Assembly: GCA_028293125.1 (NCBI GenBank)
Contig: JAQGPJ010000086.1
Location: 1 to 50,480, forward strand
DNA length: 50,480 bases
Reading direction: 5' to 3'
Source: Verrucomicrobiales bacterium
GTDB lineage: Bacteria > Verrucomicrobiota > Verrucomicrobiia > Verrucomicrobiales > V1-33
Made by a program: the position numbers and the translations under genes. Of this stretch, positions 16,114 through 25,249 are shown piece by piece. The notes under the pieces were generated by a model. It was not told the DNA's origin. It worked only from the letters and a program-made list of their open reading frames with translations, and did no database searches. The stretch's first letter is position 1, and every line of letters starts with the position of its first letter.

Positions 16114-17304
16114 ATGAAATTCCCTTTTTCGCGCATCTGGGGTTCTTTCTCCCGTTGGTCTTTCTGCATTTTAATGGCAAATACAGGTTATGTGTCTGCC
16201 CAGCAGACGGAATGGGTATACCACAAAACCGCTGACGGCCAGCATCCCAGTGCCCTTGAGCAGCAAATGGTTTGGCTCATGAACCACGCACGGGCCAATC
16301 CGGCAGAGGAGGGAAATTTTCTCGCGGACACAGGCGATCGCGAAATTGACATTGGAATTCTGCAGTTTCTTGTTAATTTGAACAGAATGAAGTCTGAGTT
16401 CAAAACGATCAAACCGGCTCCGCCGGCAACTTTTGACCGCCGGCTGTATGATGCCTCCCGACAGCACGCCGAATACATGATCCAGAGGAATGATCAGACA
16501 CATGACCGGCAGAATGAGTTCCTGAATGACTGCGGATTCGACTGGCAGGATGCCCGGCTGAGCATTTACGCCTATGGATCAAACGCGCTCATGACCCACG
16601 CGGCACTGAACATCGACTTTGGGGGCCCTCCTTCCGAGGGGGGGATGCAGGAGGGACGCGGACACCGGGTGGCCATCATGTCCATGCTGCCGAATGTGGA
16701 CCTCAGCAGTGTCGGACTGGCTTTGGTTGCGGAAAACAATCCATTCACCCAGTTGGGCCCCTATGTGTTCAGCGGAGTCTATGCCTCAGCCTATGTGGGT
16801 TACGTGCCCGACAATTACAACCGGTTCATCGTGGGCACCGCTTGGACTGACCGGAATGGAAATGGCAGGTATGATCCGGGCGAGGGACTGAACGGCGTCC
16901 GCGTGCAGCTGGACCGTGGCCGGTATTATGCCGTGACCGGTGTTGCCGGGGGATTCTCCATCCCCGTGTTCGGAACCGGCAAATACGTCATCACCTACTC
17001 CGGCGGGGAATTCCCCGGCACCCGGTTTTGGCAGGTCCATCTTGGCAATGCCAGTGTGCTCGCCGAGGGTGAAACCTCCACGCTGGCCACCGCTCCCCCG
17101 GTGCCGCCGGCGGCCACCCTGCGTCGGGAATCCCCTGGATCCATGATGCTCAGCTGGGTGGGGGGCAAAGGGCCATGGCAGGTGCAGGAGGCTGAGACCG
17201 TCAAAGGGCCATGGCGGAATGCGGACTCCGTCACCCAGGAAACCTCGGTTGTCATACCCACCACTGAAAAATCAAAGTTCTTCCGGGTGGTCAGTCCGGA
17301 TTGA
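16114..17304 (+). CDS. Secreted CAP-domain protein with SdrD B-like module
   Basis: A 396-residue exported protein. A signal peptide ends near residue 29 (GYVSA-QQ). A CAP/SCP domain (about 40-230) starts with MVWLMNHARANPAEEG and includes DRRLYDASRQHAEYM and GRGHRVAIMSMLPNVDLSSVG; the histidines in QHAEYM and GHR match the usual CAP cavity ligands. Next comes a beta module with WTDRNGNGRYDPGEGLNGV (about 243-262), a calcium-loop pattern seen in SdrD B-like repeats of surface proteins. The C terminus (about 335-396) resembles a small beta-sandwich. Enzymatic activity cannot be inferred. The start was chosen for the signal peptide; the upstream in-frame codons lie in AT-rich leader. Confidence 0.85.
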   Translation: MKFPFSRIWGSFSRWSFCILMANTGYVSAQQTEWVYHKTADGQHPSALEQQMVWLMNHARANPAEEGNFLADTGDREIDIGILQFLVNLNRMKSEFKTIKPAPPATFDRRLYDASRQHAEYMIQRNDQTHDRQNEFLNDCGFDWQDARLSIYAYGSNALMTHAALNIDFGGPPSEGGMQEGRGHRVAIMSMLPNVDLSSVGLALVAENNPFTQLGPYVFSGVYASAYVGYVPDNYNRFIVGTAWTDRNGNGRYDPGEGLNGVRVQLDRGRYYAVTGVAGGFSIPVFGTGKYVITYSGGEFPGTRFWQVHLGNASVLAEGETSTLATAPPVPPAATLRRESPGSMMLSWVGGKGPWQVQEAETVKGPWRNADSVTQETSVVIPTTEKSKFFRVVSPD

Positions 17305-17410
17305 AGTCCTGCCCAGTGTAATGACCGCCGGTGCCGGCGATGACCGGTGGGCTATTGCCATTGCCGCAGCCGTGCCAGCTTCCCAGGTTTTCACTGCCGC
17401 ACCCAAAAGT

Positions 17411-17445
17411 AAGAGCCCGGCCTGAATCAGGCCGGGCTCTTTTGT
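17411..17445. terminator. Bidirectional intrinsic terminator
   Basis: A nearly perfect palindrome (AAGAGCCCGGCCTGA at 17411-17425, its complement at 17427-17441) has A-tracts on the left and T-tracts on the right. It can end transcription of the plus-strand CAP gene and of secDF, which converge here. Confidence 0.85.
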
Positions 17446-17475
17446 GAACCGGGATGAGGCTCTCTAGCTGATTTC

Positions 17476-20010
17476 TCAGGAGGGAGCCGTGCCGGGATTG
17501 ACGCCCTTCACCGGCTTGGCCTGCTTTTCCGGGGCTTCACGCTCCATGGTGCTCAGCGCCTCAAGGCGGAGGGCGTCCGCATCCAGAATCTGCTTGCGCA
17601 GGTTCAGTTTGCGCCTCGTGGCCCACCACAGCACCGTGGGGGAGGCGATGAAGATGGTGGAGTAAATCCCCGTGAGCATCCCCACCAGCATGGTGAAGGA
17701 GAAGTCCGACATGGATTTGCCGCCGAACACAAACATGGACACCACTGCCAGGGAGGTCACCAGGGTGGTGATGAGCGTGCGGCTCAGGGTGGCGCTGATG
17801 GAGTGGTTGAGGATATCCGCCAGATCGCCCTTTTGGGTGCGCAGGTTTTCACGCACACGGTCAAAAATAACAATGGTGTCGTTCACGGAGTAACCCGCAA
17901 TTGTCAGGAAGGCCCCGATCAGAATCATCCCGATTTCCCGACCGCTGATGACGCAGACTCCGACGGCCACGGTGACGTCGTGGATCAGGGCGACAATGGC
18001 ACCCACCGCGAAGGCGAATTCGAAGCGGAAGCTGAGGTAGATGAAAATGCCCACCAGACCGGCGATGACGGCGAGCACCGAATTGATCAGCATTTTCCGG
18101 CCCACAGCGGATCCCATGGTCTGGACATCCATGGCTTTGGCGATGTCGGGATATTCGCCGGACAGGTCCTTGCGCAGTTCCGCCATCACGGCCTCGGAGG
18201 TGCCGGGGCCGCTGCGGATGGTGAAGAAGAGGTCAGCCCCCAAAGGCTGCCGGGACTGCACATTGACAGTGGCGGCATCAAAGGCTTCCCCCTCCTTGTT
18301 GACCGTGGCGAAGTCAGCCAGGCTCTGATTGATTTTGTCCTCGGTCAGTCCCTTGATCACCGGCAGATTGATGGCGTCGCCACCGCGCAGTTCATAACCG
18401 AGGGAACGGCTGCCCTTCATCACCACCGCCCCGATGCACAGCAGGGTGACGATTCCGGAAACGGCGAAGCAGATCTTCCGCTTGCCCATGAAGTCGTAAA
18501 GCTTGTTATTGATCAGGTGCAGAAAGGTCAGCTTGTTCAGACCGAGCTTTACCAGCCACAGAAAACAGATGCGGGTGATGAGCAGGGACGAGAAAAGGGA
18601 GGCCAGCAGACCGATGGTCAGCGAGAGGCCGAATCCGTAGATGGCGCCGGTGGCGATCATCATCATCAGGGCCGCGGTGAGCAGCGTGGTGACGTGACCG
18701 TCGAAAATCGCGCTGAAGGCCCGGTCATAGGCGGCGTTGATGGCTGCGCTGAGGGATTTGCCGTGCGCGAACTCCTCACGCATGCGCTCGTAAATCAGCA
18801 CGTTGGCGTCAATCGCCATCCCCAGCGTGAGGATGATCCCCGCGATGCCGGGCAGAGTGAGCGTAAAGCCGAAAATCTGCATCAGCCCCAGCAGCAGCAG
18901 CAGGTTCACCACCAGTCCGATCACGGCGATGATGCCGGACAGACGGTAGTAGATCAGCATGAATAGCAGGGTGGCGGCAAGGCCCCAGTAAACCGAATTC
19001 AGACCCTGCTGGATGACCTCCTTGCCATAGGTGGGGGAGGTAGTGCTGGCCTGCTCGACTTTGAGCGGGTTCTCCAAGGGGTTCTCCATGGCGCTGGCGA
19101 GATCCTTGGCGCCTTTCTCCGTAAAATTGCCGGTGATAGAGAAGCGGTCCCCCAGCACGCTGTTGATGGTGGGCGCGGAAAGCACCACGTTGTCCAGCAC
19201 GATGGCCATGGGGCGGCCCTCATTCTCGGTGGAAAGCTTCTTCATCTGGGACGCTCCCTCGCTGGTCAGCGTCACCATGATTTCATAATTCAGATGCCCC
19301 GGCTGCAGGGCGGGACTGGCGGATTTGACGCTTTTGCCGGACATTTCTGCCCGGTTTTTCACATAAACCGTATTCGTGACTTTGGCTGCCGCGTCCTTGC
19401 CGGCGCTGTCCTTGCCATCATCGCGGTCCTTATAGGGCATCAGGGTGTAGCCGGGCTTGATGACCGTTTCCACCGCTGAAGGATTTGGCACGGCATAATA
19501 GGCCGTCTTCCCGCTTTCAGTCTTGTCGCCGCGGGGGGCCTGATTGTCAGGGCTCAGCAGGCGGAGCTCCAGCTTGGCGACCCGCTCAATGATGCCCCGG
19601 CTCTCGCGGATGTCCTCATCGCTCAGTCCCGGCACCTCGACATAAAGACCATCCGCTCCCTGGGGGGTGATGGTCACATCCTTGGTCCCCAAGGGATTGA
19701 GGCGTTTTTCGATGATCTCCTGCGCACTCCGGAGAGCCTCGGGATTCAATGACCGGCCCTCGGCCGGCTGCACCCTGACCAGAAAGGAGGCGCCACCTTG
19801 GAGGTCGATGCCCAGCTTCAGTCCCAGACCGATGCAGAACAGGCTGAAGGCGCTCAGAATGATGGCCAGCGCCGTGCCCACCTTCCGTTTTTTGTCGTCT
19901 GTCTCAGCCGCAAAATACCAAATGAAAAGCAGGGCCGCCGCAATGCCCACGACCATGACCATGTAGGGCAGATAGGGCTCAAAAGGCTTAAGTTGGTCTT
20001 TGAAATTCAT
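17476..20010 (-). CDS. secDF: Fused protein translocase subunit SecDF
   Basis: An 844-residue fusion of SecD and SecF, which use the proton motive force to pull exported proteins out of the Sec channel. The SecD half starts with a membrane helix, then GLKLGIDLQGGASFLV, periplasmic P1 regions, and helices with GIAGIILTLGMAIDANVLIYERMREE. The SecF half begins near residue 520 with a helix and LGYELRGGDAINL, a variant of the usual F-x-G-G motif, and includes YSVNDTIVIFDRVRENLR. Twelve membrane segments are expected. yajC lies directly upstream, and tgt before that, the classical tgt-yajC-secDF order. A strong terminator follows. Confidence 0.96.
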   Translation of the reverse strand: MNFKDQLKPFEPYLPYMVMVVGIAAALLFIWYFAAETDDKKRKVGTALAIILSAFSLFCIGLGLKLGIDLQGGASFLVRVQPAEGRSLNPEALRSAQEIIEKRLNPLGTKDVTITPQGADGLYVEVPGLSDEDIRESRGIIERVAKLELRLLSPDNQAPRGDKTESGKTAYYAVPNPSAVETVIKPGYTLMPYKDRDDGKDSAGKDAAAKVTNTVYVKNRAEMSGKSVKSASPALQPGHLNYEIMVTLTSEGASQMKKLSTENEGRPMAIVLDNVVLSAPTINSVLGDRFSITGNFTEKGAKDLASAMENPLENPLKVEQASTTSPTYGKEVIQQGLNSVYWGLAATLLFMLIYYRLSGIIAVIGLVVNLLLLLGLMQIFGFTLTLPGIAGIILTLGMAIDANVLIYERMREEFAHGKSLSAAINAAYDRAFSAIFDGHVTTLLTAALMMMIATGAIYGFGLSLTIGLLASLFSSLLITRICFLWLVKLGLNKLTFLHLINNKLYDFMGKRKICFAVSGIVTLLCIGAVVMKGSRSLGYELRGGDAINLPVIKGLTEDKINQSLADFATVNKEGEAFDAATVNVQSRQPLGADLFFTIRSGPGTSEAVMAELRKDLSGEYPDIAKAMDVQTMGSAVGRKMLINSVLAVIAGLVGIFIYLSFRFEFAFAVGAIVALIHDVTVAVGVCVISGREIGMILIGAFLTIAGYSVNDTIVIFDRVRENLRTQKGDLADILNHSISATLSRTLITTLVTSLAVVSMFVFGGKSMSDFSFTMLVGMLTGIYSTIFIASPTVLWWATRRKLNLRKQILDADALRLEALSTMEREAPEKQAKPVKGVNPGTAPS

Positions 20011-20118
20011 GGAGAATGGAAACGGAAGGGAAGCGCGGAGGCCCCGGCCACAACAGGTGCGCCCGGGCGGCGGATGTGCTGGGGAGCGGTGCGAGGTGGC
20101 GGACTCGTCTAGTCCAAC

Positions 20119-20490
20119 TCAGGACTTGGCAAGCGAAACAGCCGGAGCGGGCGGAGCCGCCTCAGGCTCGTCGGATTTTTTGGTGATGGTGGTGACACTG
20201 ATTTTTTCGATTTTGATCTTCACACCGTCCGCAATTTTCAAAGTGACCACGCGGTCGCTCACATTGGTCACCAGGCCGTGAATCCCGCCTGCGGCGATGA
20301 CTTCATCCCCGGTCTTCAGAGCCGCCAGACGGGCCTGATGCTCCTTCTGCTGACGGCGCTGGGGGCGGATGAGCATGAAATACATCATGACAAACAACAG
20401 CAACATCATGGGCAGCGGGCTGGAAAGCAGGCCACCCGGCTGAGCGGGAGCGGCGTCCTGAGCGAGGAAGGAGAGCGCGGACAGATTCAT
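20119..20490 (-). CDS. yajC: Preprotein translocase subunit YajC
   Basis: A 123-residue single-pass membrane protein that associates with SecDF. One helix lies near residues 25-44 (LPMMLLLFVMMYFMLIRPQRR; the RPQRRQQKEH boundary is the family signature), then a small beta domain with LKTGDEVIAAGGIHGLVTNV. A Pro/Ala-rich tail follows. The ATG at 20490 is preferred over a TTG three codons upstream; no Shine-Dalgarno is apparent. The gap to tgt is only 12 bases, so translation may depend on coupling. Confidence 0.95.
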   Translation of the reverse strand: MNLSALSFLAQDAAPAQPGGLLSSPLPMMLLLFVMMYFMLIRPQRRQQKEHQARLAALKTGDEVIAAGGIHGLVTNVSDRVVTLKIADGVKIKIEKISVTTITKKSDEPEAAPPAPAVSLAKS

Positions 20491-20502
20491 GGTCGTCAAA
20501 AA

Positions 20503-21648
20503 TCAGGAAGGGGGGGTGATTTTACTGGCAGTGTATCGGGACAAAAAAGCCGCGCGGTACGCGGCGAACACCCCCGCCTCCAGCGCCTCACGGGCATTGC
20601 GGACAAGGGACTGGTAGAAATGCAGATTATGCAGACAAATCAACCTTAATCCCAGGATTTCCCCCGCGCGGTGAAGATGGCGGATATAGGACCGGCTGAA
20701 ATCCGCCGTCAGCGGATGGATGCAGTCGGGGTCCAGCGGGCTGTGGTCGAACTCAAACCGCTTGGATTTGATATGGATCGGCCCGTCGCTGGTGTAGGCG
20801 GTGCCGTGCCGGGCCAGCCGGGTCGGCAGCACGCAGTCAAACATATCGATGCCCCGCGCGATCATTTCCAGAATCTGCGGCGGGGTGCCCAGCCCCATGG
20901 CGTAGCGCGGTTTATGGGCTGGCAGATGGGGGATGCTGTGCTCAATGGCCCGCATCATCTCCTCCTCCGGCTCCCCAACGCTGACGCCGCCCACGGCGTA
21001 GCCGTCAAAGTCCATGGCCGCCAGCTCCTTCGCGGCCCGCTCCCGCAGCCGGGCGTAGCCGCTGCCCTGCACGATGCCAAAATGATGCTGCCGCGCCCCG
21101 GTGTCGGTTTTGGGGTCATGTTTGGCGATCCATTCCTTGCACCGCAGCGCCCAACGCATGGTCAGATCCAGACTTTTTTCCGCCTCCGCCTCCCCGCAGG
21201 GCCACGGCGGGCACTCGTCAAACAGCATGGCGATGTCCGACCCCAGGACCGACTGGATCTCCATGGAGGTCTCCGGTCCGATGAAGCATTTCGATCCGTC
21301 CAGGTGGCTCTGGAAATGCACGCCCTCCTCCTTCACCTTCCGCAGTTTGGCGAGGGAGAAAACCTGAAAGCCCCCGCTGTCCGTGAGGATGGGACGCTGC
21401 CACCGGCTGAACCGGTGCAGGCTGCCGAATGAGCGGATCACATCCAAGCCGGGCCGCAGATTCAGGTGATAGGTATTCCCCAGAATCATTTGCGCCCCCA
21501 CCGCCTCCAGTTCCCCCGGCGAGCAGGCTTTCACCGTGCCCTGAGTGCCCACCGGCATGAAGGCGGGCGTCTCCACCACGCCGTGCGGCAGGGTCAGACG
21601 GCCGCGGCGGGCTTGGGAATCGGGATCGGTGCTCAGCAGTTCAAACAT
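20503..21648 (-). CDS. tgt: Queuine tRNA-ribosyltransferase with altered zinc site
   Basis: Tgt exchanges guanine-34 of tRNAs with GUN anticodons for preQ1 (bacteria) or queuine. At 381 residues it is full length. The active-site aspartates lie in ILTDSGGFQVFSL and GIDMFDCVLPTRLARHG; the base-binding region has GGVSVGEPEEEM. The oddity is the zinc motif. Where the family has C-x-C-x2-C before the SR-x-YxxHL helix, this protein reads DPDCIHPLTADFSRSYIRHL. The first Cys stays, the second is His, the third is Thr; the distal His (HNLHFY) is kept. First gene of the tgt-yajC-secDF group. Confidence 0.94.
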   Translation of the reverse strand: MFELLSTDPDSQARRGRLTLPHGVVETPAFMPVGTQGTVKACSPGELEAVGAQMILGNTYHLNLRPGLDVIRSFGSLHRFSRWQRPILTDSGGFQVFSLAKLRKVKEEGVHFQSHLDGSKCFIGPETSMEIQSVLGSDIAMLFDECPPWPCGEAEAEKSLDLTMRWALRCKEWIAKHDPKTDTGARQHHFGIVQGSGYARLRERAAKELAAMDFDGYAVGGVSVGEPEEEMMRAIEHSIPHLPAHKPRYAMGLGTPPQILEMIARGIDMFDCVLPTRLARHGTAYTSDGPIHIKSKRFEFDHSPLDPDCIHPLTADFSRSYIRHLHRAGEILGLRLICLHNLHFYQSLVRNAREALEAGVFAAYRAAFLSRYTASKITPPS

Positions 21649-21776
21649 GACAACCCTTTCCCCCTGCCGGCCCGCGTCGGGGGTTGCAAGGAGAAAAGCG
21701 TTTTGGGAGGAAGGTCACAGGCCCGGCCCGTGGACGCCGGCAGGCGCTTTTGCGCTGGAGGGATCGTCTCCGCGCC

Positions 21777-22376
21777 TCAGCCAATTACCTTGGCCCCCGC
21801 CGCCCGCATCTCCTCCAGCGCCCGCGCGCAGTCGCCTGCGGTCAGATCCACGCCCCGGCAGGCCTGAGACAGGACATTCACGCCAAATCCCTCCCGCAGG
21901 GCGTCCAGCACCGTGAATTTCACACAGTAATCCGTCGCCAGTCCGGCCACCCACAGTTCAAGGGCCCCGGCGGTCTTCAGCCATTCCCCCATGCCGGTGG
22001 AGACCCGGTGGCCGTTGTCGAAGAGGCCGCTGTAGCTGTCGATGCCGGCGTCCATCCCTTTCGGGAAAACACGGGCGATCCGCCGGGTCTCCAGCCCCGG
22101 GGCAAACAGCGCGCCGCCGGTGTTCCGCACACAGTGCACGGGCCAGAAAGTCTGGGGCAGGCCGTTCAGCTCTCCCTGGCTGTAAACCGCCTGTCCTGGA
22201 TGACTGGCCGCAAAGCTGCCATGGTCCGCCGGATGCCAGTCCTGGGTGGCCACAATGAGGTCAAACTCCGGCAGCAGCCGGTTCACCACGGGCACAATCA
22301 GATCGCCCTCCGGCACCGCCAGAGCCCCGCCGGGCAGAAAGTCATTCTGGATATCGATCAGGACGAGAGTTTTCAT
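21777..22376 (-). CDS. pncA: Nicotinamidase
   Basis: Converts nicotinamide to nicotinate, the first step of the deamidating NAD salvage route; pncB in the same operon performs the next one. At 199 residues it matches the cysteine-hydrolase family. The triad is D8 (LIDIQNDF), K106 (FPKGMD) and C151 (ATDYCV). Metal ligands D46, H48 and H52 lie in TQDWHPADH. Its start overlaps the stop of the macro-domain gene by four bases (ATGA), so the two are translationally coupled. Confidence 0.95.
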   Translation of the reverse strand: MKTLVLIDIQNDFLPGGALAVPEGDLIVPVVNRLLPEFDLIVATQDWHPADHGSFAASHPGQAVYSQGELNGLPQTFWPVHCVRNTGGALFAPGLETRRIARVFPKGMDAGIDSYSGLFDNGHRVSTGMGEWLKTAGALELWVAGLATDYCVKFTVLDALREGFGVNVLSQACRGVDLTAGDCARALEEMRAAGAKVIG

Positions 22377-22906
22377 GGATTGTTTTGAGGGGTGTTGGAT
22401 TCAGACCTCAGCAGATTTTCGTAACGCTGGAGGTCGGCGGCGGAAAAACAGCAGAAGAGGATCCGGTTTACCGTGGACGGGGTTTCCAAAAACCGGCGCA
22501 CTGCCGCCACCGCGATCTCCGCCGCGCGCTGCGGAGGAAATTGATAGACCCCGGTCGAAATGCAGGGAAAGGCGATGCTGGTCAGACCGGCATCCGCCGC
22601 CAGTTTCAAGGAGTTCCGGTAGCAGGACTCCAGCAGTTGCTCCTCTCCGCGGCCCCCTCCATGCCAGACCGGCCCCACGGTGTGTATGACGTGGCGGGCC
22701 GTCAGCTGGTATCCTTTGGTCATTTTGGCCTGCCCTGTCGGGCATCCGCGCAGCGCCAGGCATTCCTCCAGGAGCTCCCGGCCCGCGGCGCGGTGGATCG
22801 CGCCGTCCACCCCGCCGCCGCCCAGCAGGGAGGAGTTGGCGGCATTGACAATGGCATCCACATCCAGCTGGGTGATATCGCCCTGAAAGGTGGTGAGGGT
22901 GGTCAT
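22373..22906 (-). CDS. Macro-domain protein (YmdB/MacroD type)
   Basis: A 177-residue stand-alone macro domain that binds ADP-ribose. YmdB/MacroD relatives hydrolyse O-acetyl-ADP-ribose or remove mono-ADP-ribose from proteins. The signature is IVNAANSSLLGGGGVDGAIH (20-38), with GQAKMTKGYQL, HTVGPVW and the loop CISTGVYQFP (about 115-124). It lies between pncB and pncA and overlaps pncA by four bases. This placement inside an NrtR-linked NAD operon is notable because ADP-ribose is the known effector of NrtR regulators in other bacteria; a direct functional link is an inference. Confidence 0.93.
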   Translation of the reverse strand: MTTLTTFQGDITQLDVDAIVNAANSSLLGGGGVDGAIHRAAGRELLEECLALRGCPTGQAKMTKGYQLTARHVIHTVGPVWHGGGRGEEQLLESCYRNSLKLAADAGLTSIAFPCISTGVYQFPPQRAAEIAVAAVRRFLETPSTVNRILFCCFSAADLQRYENLLRSESNTPQNNP

Positions 22907-22975
22907 ATTAGAAAGAAAAGGATCAGAGTTGAGGATAATCCAGCAGGCAGCCCGCCAGCATGGCCGTTTCCGGTT

Positions 22976-24433
22976 TCACACGCTTTGCTGTCTGGCTTTG
23001 AATTCCTCAATCAGCGCCATCTTCCGGTCCCACAGGCCCCGCTCCAGTCCCGCAGGATAGGCGTGGGGATTGAGCAGGCGCTTCATGGTTGGATGCAGGG
23101 CGGCGAGCTGCGCCCGGCAGTGCGCTTGGATTTCCGGCAGAGACGGCAGGGGACTTGTCCATTCCCCGCCCCGGCAGACGGGCACCAGCAGATCCTTGCC
23201 GGTGGCATCCGGAGGAATCGCGAAGCGGCGCAGGGGATCGGCGGGATGCACGATTTCCGGGTGTTCCGGACAGCCGACCTCCTCGTCGAAGATCACATCG
23301 GCGCGGAACACGCCATCCACCTGATAGCGCCGCACCTGCTGGATGCCGGGATTGCTCACCTTCACACTCTGCTCGCTCAGCTTCACTTTGGGCTGCCAGA
23401 GTCCATCGTCACCGCGGATGGCCCCCAGCTTGTAAACTCCGCCCAAAGCTGGTTCCGATCCCCCGGTCACCAGCTGGGTGCCCACGCCCCACACGCCGAT
23501 GGCGGCGCCCTGTTGTTTCAGGCTTTCGATCAGATGCTCGTCCAGATCATTGCTGGCCACGATGACAGCGTTCGGAAAACCACCCTCGTCCAGAATGCGC
23601 CGGGCCTCCACGCTCAGCCAAGCCAAGTCACCGGAATCCAATCGGATGCCCGCCATTTCATGGCCGGCCTCACGGAGACGGCGGCCCGCCTCCACCGCGT
23701 GCCGCACCCCTTGCAGCGTATCGTAAGTGTCCACCAGAAAAACGCAGTTGTTCGGCATGGCGTCGGCATAGGCCGCGAAGGCCTCCGGCTCGGAGTCGAA
23801 CGACATCACCCACGAGTGGGCATGGGTGCCGCGCACCGGAATGCCCAGCCGCCGCGCCGCCAGCACATTGGAGGTGGCCGCCGCGCCGCCAATGAACGCC
23901 GCCCGGCTGGCCATCACCGCTCCATACGGACCCTGAGCCCGGCGCAGGCCGAATTCCAGCACCGGCTCACTCTTGGCCGCTCCGCAGACCCGCGCCGATT
24001 TGGTCGCGATCAGGGTCTGGAAGTTCACAATGTTCAGCAGCGCTGTCTCCGCCAGCTGCGCCTGCACCATCGGTCCCCGCACCCGGAGCAGCGGCTGGTG
24101 GGGAAAGACGACCGTGCCCTCCGGCACCGCGTCCACATCGCATTCCCAGCGCATCCCGCCGAGGTATTTCAGAAACTCCGGCTTAAACAGTGGTTTGCCA
24201 TCCCGCCCGGGCACCGAGGCCAGCCACTCCAGATCATCCGCCTCAAACCGGAACGCGCGCAGCCATTCCACCACATCCCCCAGCCCCGCCGCCACCGCAT
24301 ACCCGCCACCGAATGGCAGCCGGCGGAAAAACAGGTGGAACACCGCCTCCCGGTCCGCGCGTCCGGCGTGGAAATATCCTGCGGCCATCGAGAGCTGGTA
24401 AAGGTCGGTGAGGAGAGGGGAATTGCAGTTCAT
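22976..24433 (-). CDS. pncB: Nicotinate phosphoribosyltransferase
   Basis: Makes nicotinate mononucleotide from nicotinate and PRPP. At 485 residues it belongs to the longer bacterial class (TIGR01513 type). Visible features are [15 protein letters not shown] at the start, [10 protein letters not shown], the catalytic histidine region [11 protein letters not shown] (about 200-210), [12 protein letters not shown] and the phosphate-binding [20 protein letters not shown]. It is the second gene of the operon, 42 bases after nrtR and 69 before the macro-domain gene. Expression is probably controlled by the nrtR promoter-operator. Confidence 0.95.
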   Translation of the reverse strand: MNCNSPLLTDLYQLSMAAGYFHAGRADREAVFHLFFRRLPFGGGYAVAAGLGDVVEWLRAFRFEADDLEWLASVPGRDGKPLFKPEFLKYLGGMRWECDVDAVPEGTVVFPHQPLLRVRGPMVQAQLAETALLNIVNFQTLIATKSARVCGAAKSEPVLEFGLRRAQGPYGAVMASRAAFIGGAAATSNVLAARRLGIPVRGTHAHSWVMSFDSEPEAFAAYADAMPNNCVFLVDTYDTLQGVRHAVEAGRRLREAGHEMAGIRLDSGDLAWLSVEARRILDEGGFPNAVIVASNDLDEHLIESLKQQGAAIGVWGVGTQLVTGGSEPALGGVYKLGAIRGDDGLWQPKVKLSEQSVKVSNPGIQQVRRYQVDGVFRADVIFDEEVGCPEHPEIVHPADPLRRFAIPPDATGKDLLVPVCRGGEWTSPLPSLPEIQAHCRAQLAALHPTMKRLLNPHAYPAGLERGLWDRKMALIEEFKARQQSV

Positions 24434-24475
24434 AAGTGGCGGATGATGATAACAAAGAAGGTTTGGAACAGGGTT

Positions 24476-25165
24476 TCACAGCTCAAAGTGAAAACCCTTC
24501 CGCTGCAGCGAGGTGTAGCGGCCGTGGTCGAAGCGGAAGAGCTGGGCGGGGCGGTGGGGGCCATCACGGCGGGTTTCATCCAGCGGGACCAGAAAGTCGA
24601 AGCCGAGGACCTTTTTACGGAAGTTGCGCTTGTCCAAAGAGGTGCCGAGCACCGACTCGTAAAGCTGCTGCAGCTGGGTCAGGGTGAATTTCTCCGGCAG
24701 CAGCTCAAACCCCACCGGCTGCCAGCGCACCTTGCCCCGCAGGCGGTCCAAGGCCATTTGGAGAATGTCCGCATGGTCGAAGGCCAGCGGAGGCGGGGTG
24801 GCGGCGGGGAACCAGCGGGCATCCACCGCGTCCGTGGAGGCGCGGGTGGTGTGGTCGGCCAGATTCACGAGTGCGTAGTAGGCCACGCTGACCACCCGCT
24901 CACGCGGATCGCGGTCCACGGCTCCGAAGGTGTAGAGCTGCTCCATAAACACCCCCTGCACGCCCGCCTCCTCCGCCAGTTCGCGGGACACCGCCCGGTC
25001 CAAGGTTTCGCCCTCCTGCACAAATCCGCCCGGCAGAGCCCATTGGCCTTTGAAGGGCTCCAGCCCGCGCTCGATGAGCAGGACTTTCAGCTCCCCGCCA
25101 TCAAGACCAAACACCACGGCGTCCACGGTCAGAGCAGGTCTGGGATATTCGTAAGTCCGGGGCAT
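24476..25165 (-). CDS. nrtR: NrtR-type Nudix regulator of NAD metabolism
   Basis: A 229-residue protein with a Nudix domain (about 10-140) and a C-terminal winged helix (about 150-229: [25 protein letters not shown]), the build of NrtR repressors. In studied NrtR proteins ADP-ribose releases the repressor from DNA. The Nudix box (residues 47-69, GFVQEGE then REL-EEAGV) is complete, so it may also hydrolyse ADP-ribose; many pure repressors have lost it. It heads the operon with pncB, macro domain and pncA. A 17-bp palindrome lies 11 bases upstream, so autoregulation is likely. Confidence 0.88.
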   Translation of the reverse strand: MPRTYEYPRPALTVDAVVFGLDGGELKVLLIERGLEPFKGQWALPGGFVQEGETLDRAVSRELAEEAGVQGVFMEQLYTFGAVDRDPRERVVSVAYYALVNLADHTTRASTDAVDARWFPAATPPPLAFDHADILQMALDRLRGKVRWQPVGFELLPEKFTLTQLQQLYESVLGTSLDKRNFRKKVLGFDFLVPLDETRRDGPHRPAQLFRFDHGRYTSLQRKGFHFEL

Positions 25166-25169
25166 GGGG

Positions 25170-25199
25170 ATAATTAGTGTTTTTTTTACACTTTGTCAA
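25170..25199 (-). promoter_or_regulatory. Promoter of the nrtR-pncB-macro-pncA operon
   Basis: On the minus strand a perfect TTGACA (25194-25199) is followed after 17 bases by TAATTA or, shifted by one, AATTAT, a fair -10. Transcription would begin almost at the ATG (25165), which predicts a leaderless or near-leaderless mRNA. No other -35-like box is visible in the 84-base gap. Confidence 0.5.
25176..25192. promoter_or_regulatory. Palindromic operator candidate for NrtR
   Basis: AGTGT-N7-ACACT, with an uninterrupted run of seven T (plus strand) as the spacer. It sits exactly between the -35 and -10 boxes of the nrtR promoter, where a bound repressor would exclude RNA polymerase. No second copy is seen in the short gaps upstream of pncB or the macro-domain gene, consistent with a single control point. 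Confidence 0.55.
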
Positions 25200-25249
25200 A
25201 ACGAAAACAGTTCCTCTTCATTTTTCTTCATGGAATGGCTCCCTGCCTC

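Noticed and set aside
22385-25177. 930-codon plus-strand open frame opposite the NAD operon.
   Set aside because: It is antisense to four well-identified genes and has antisense-type composition, so it is a shadow frame.
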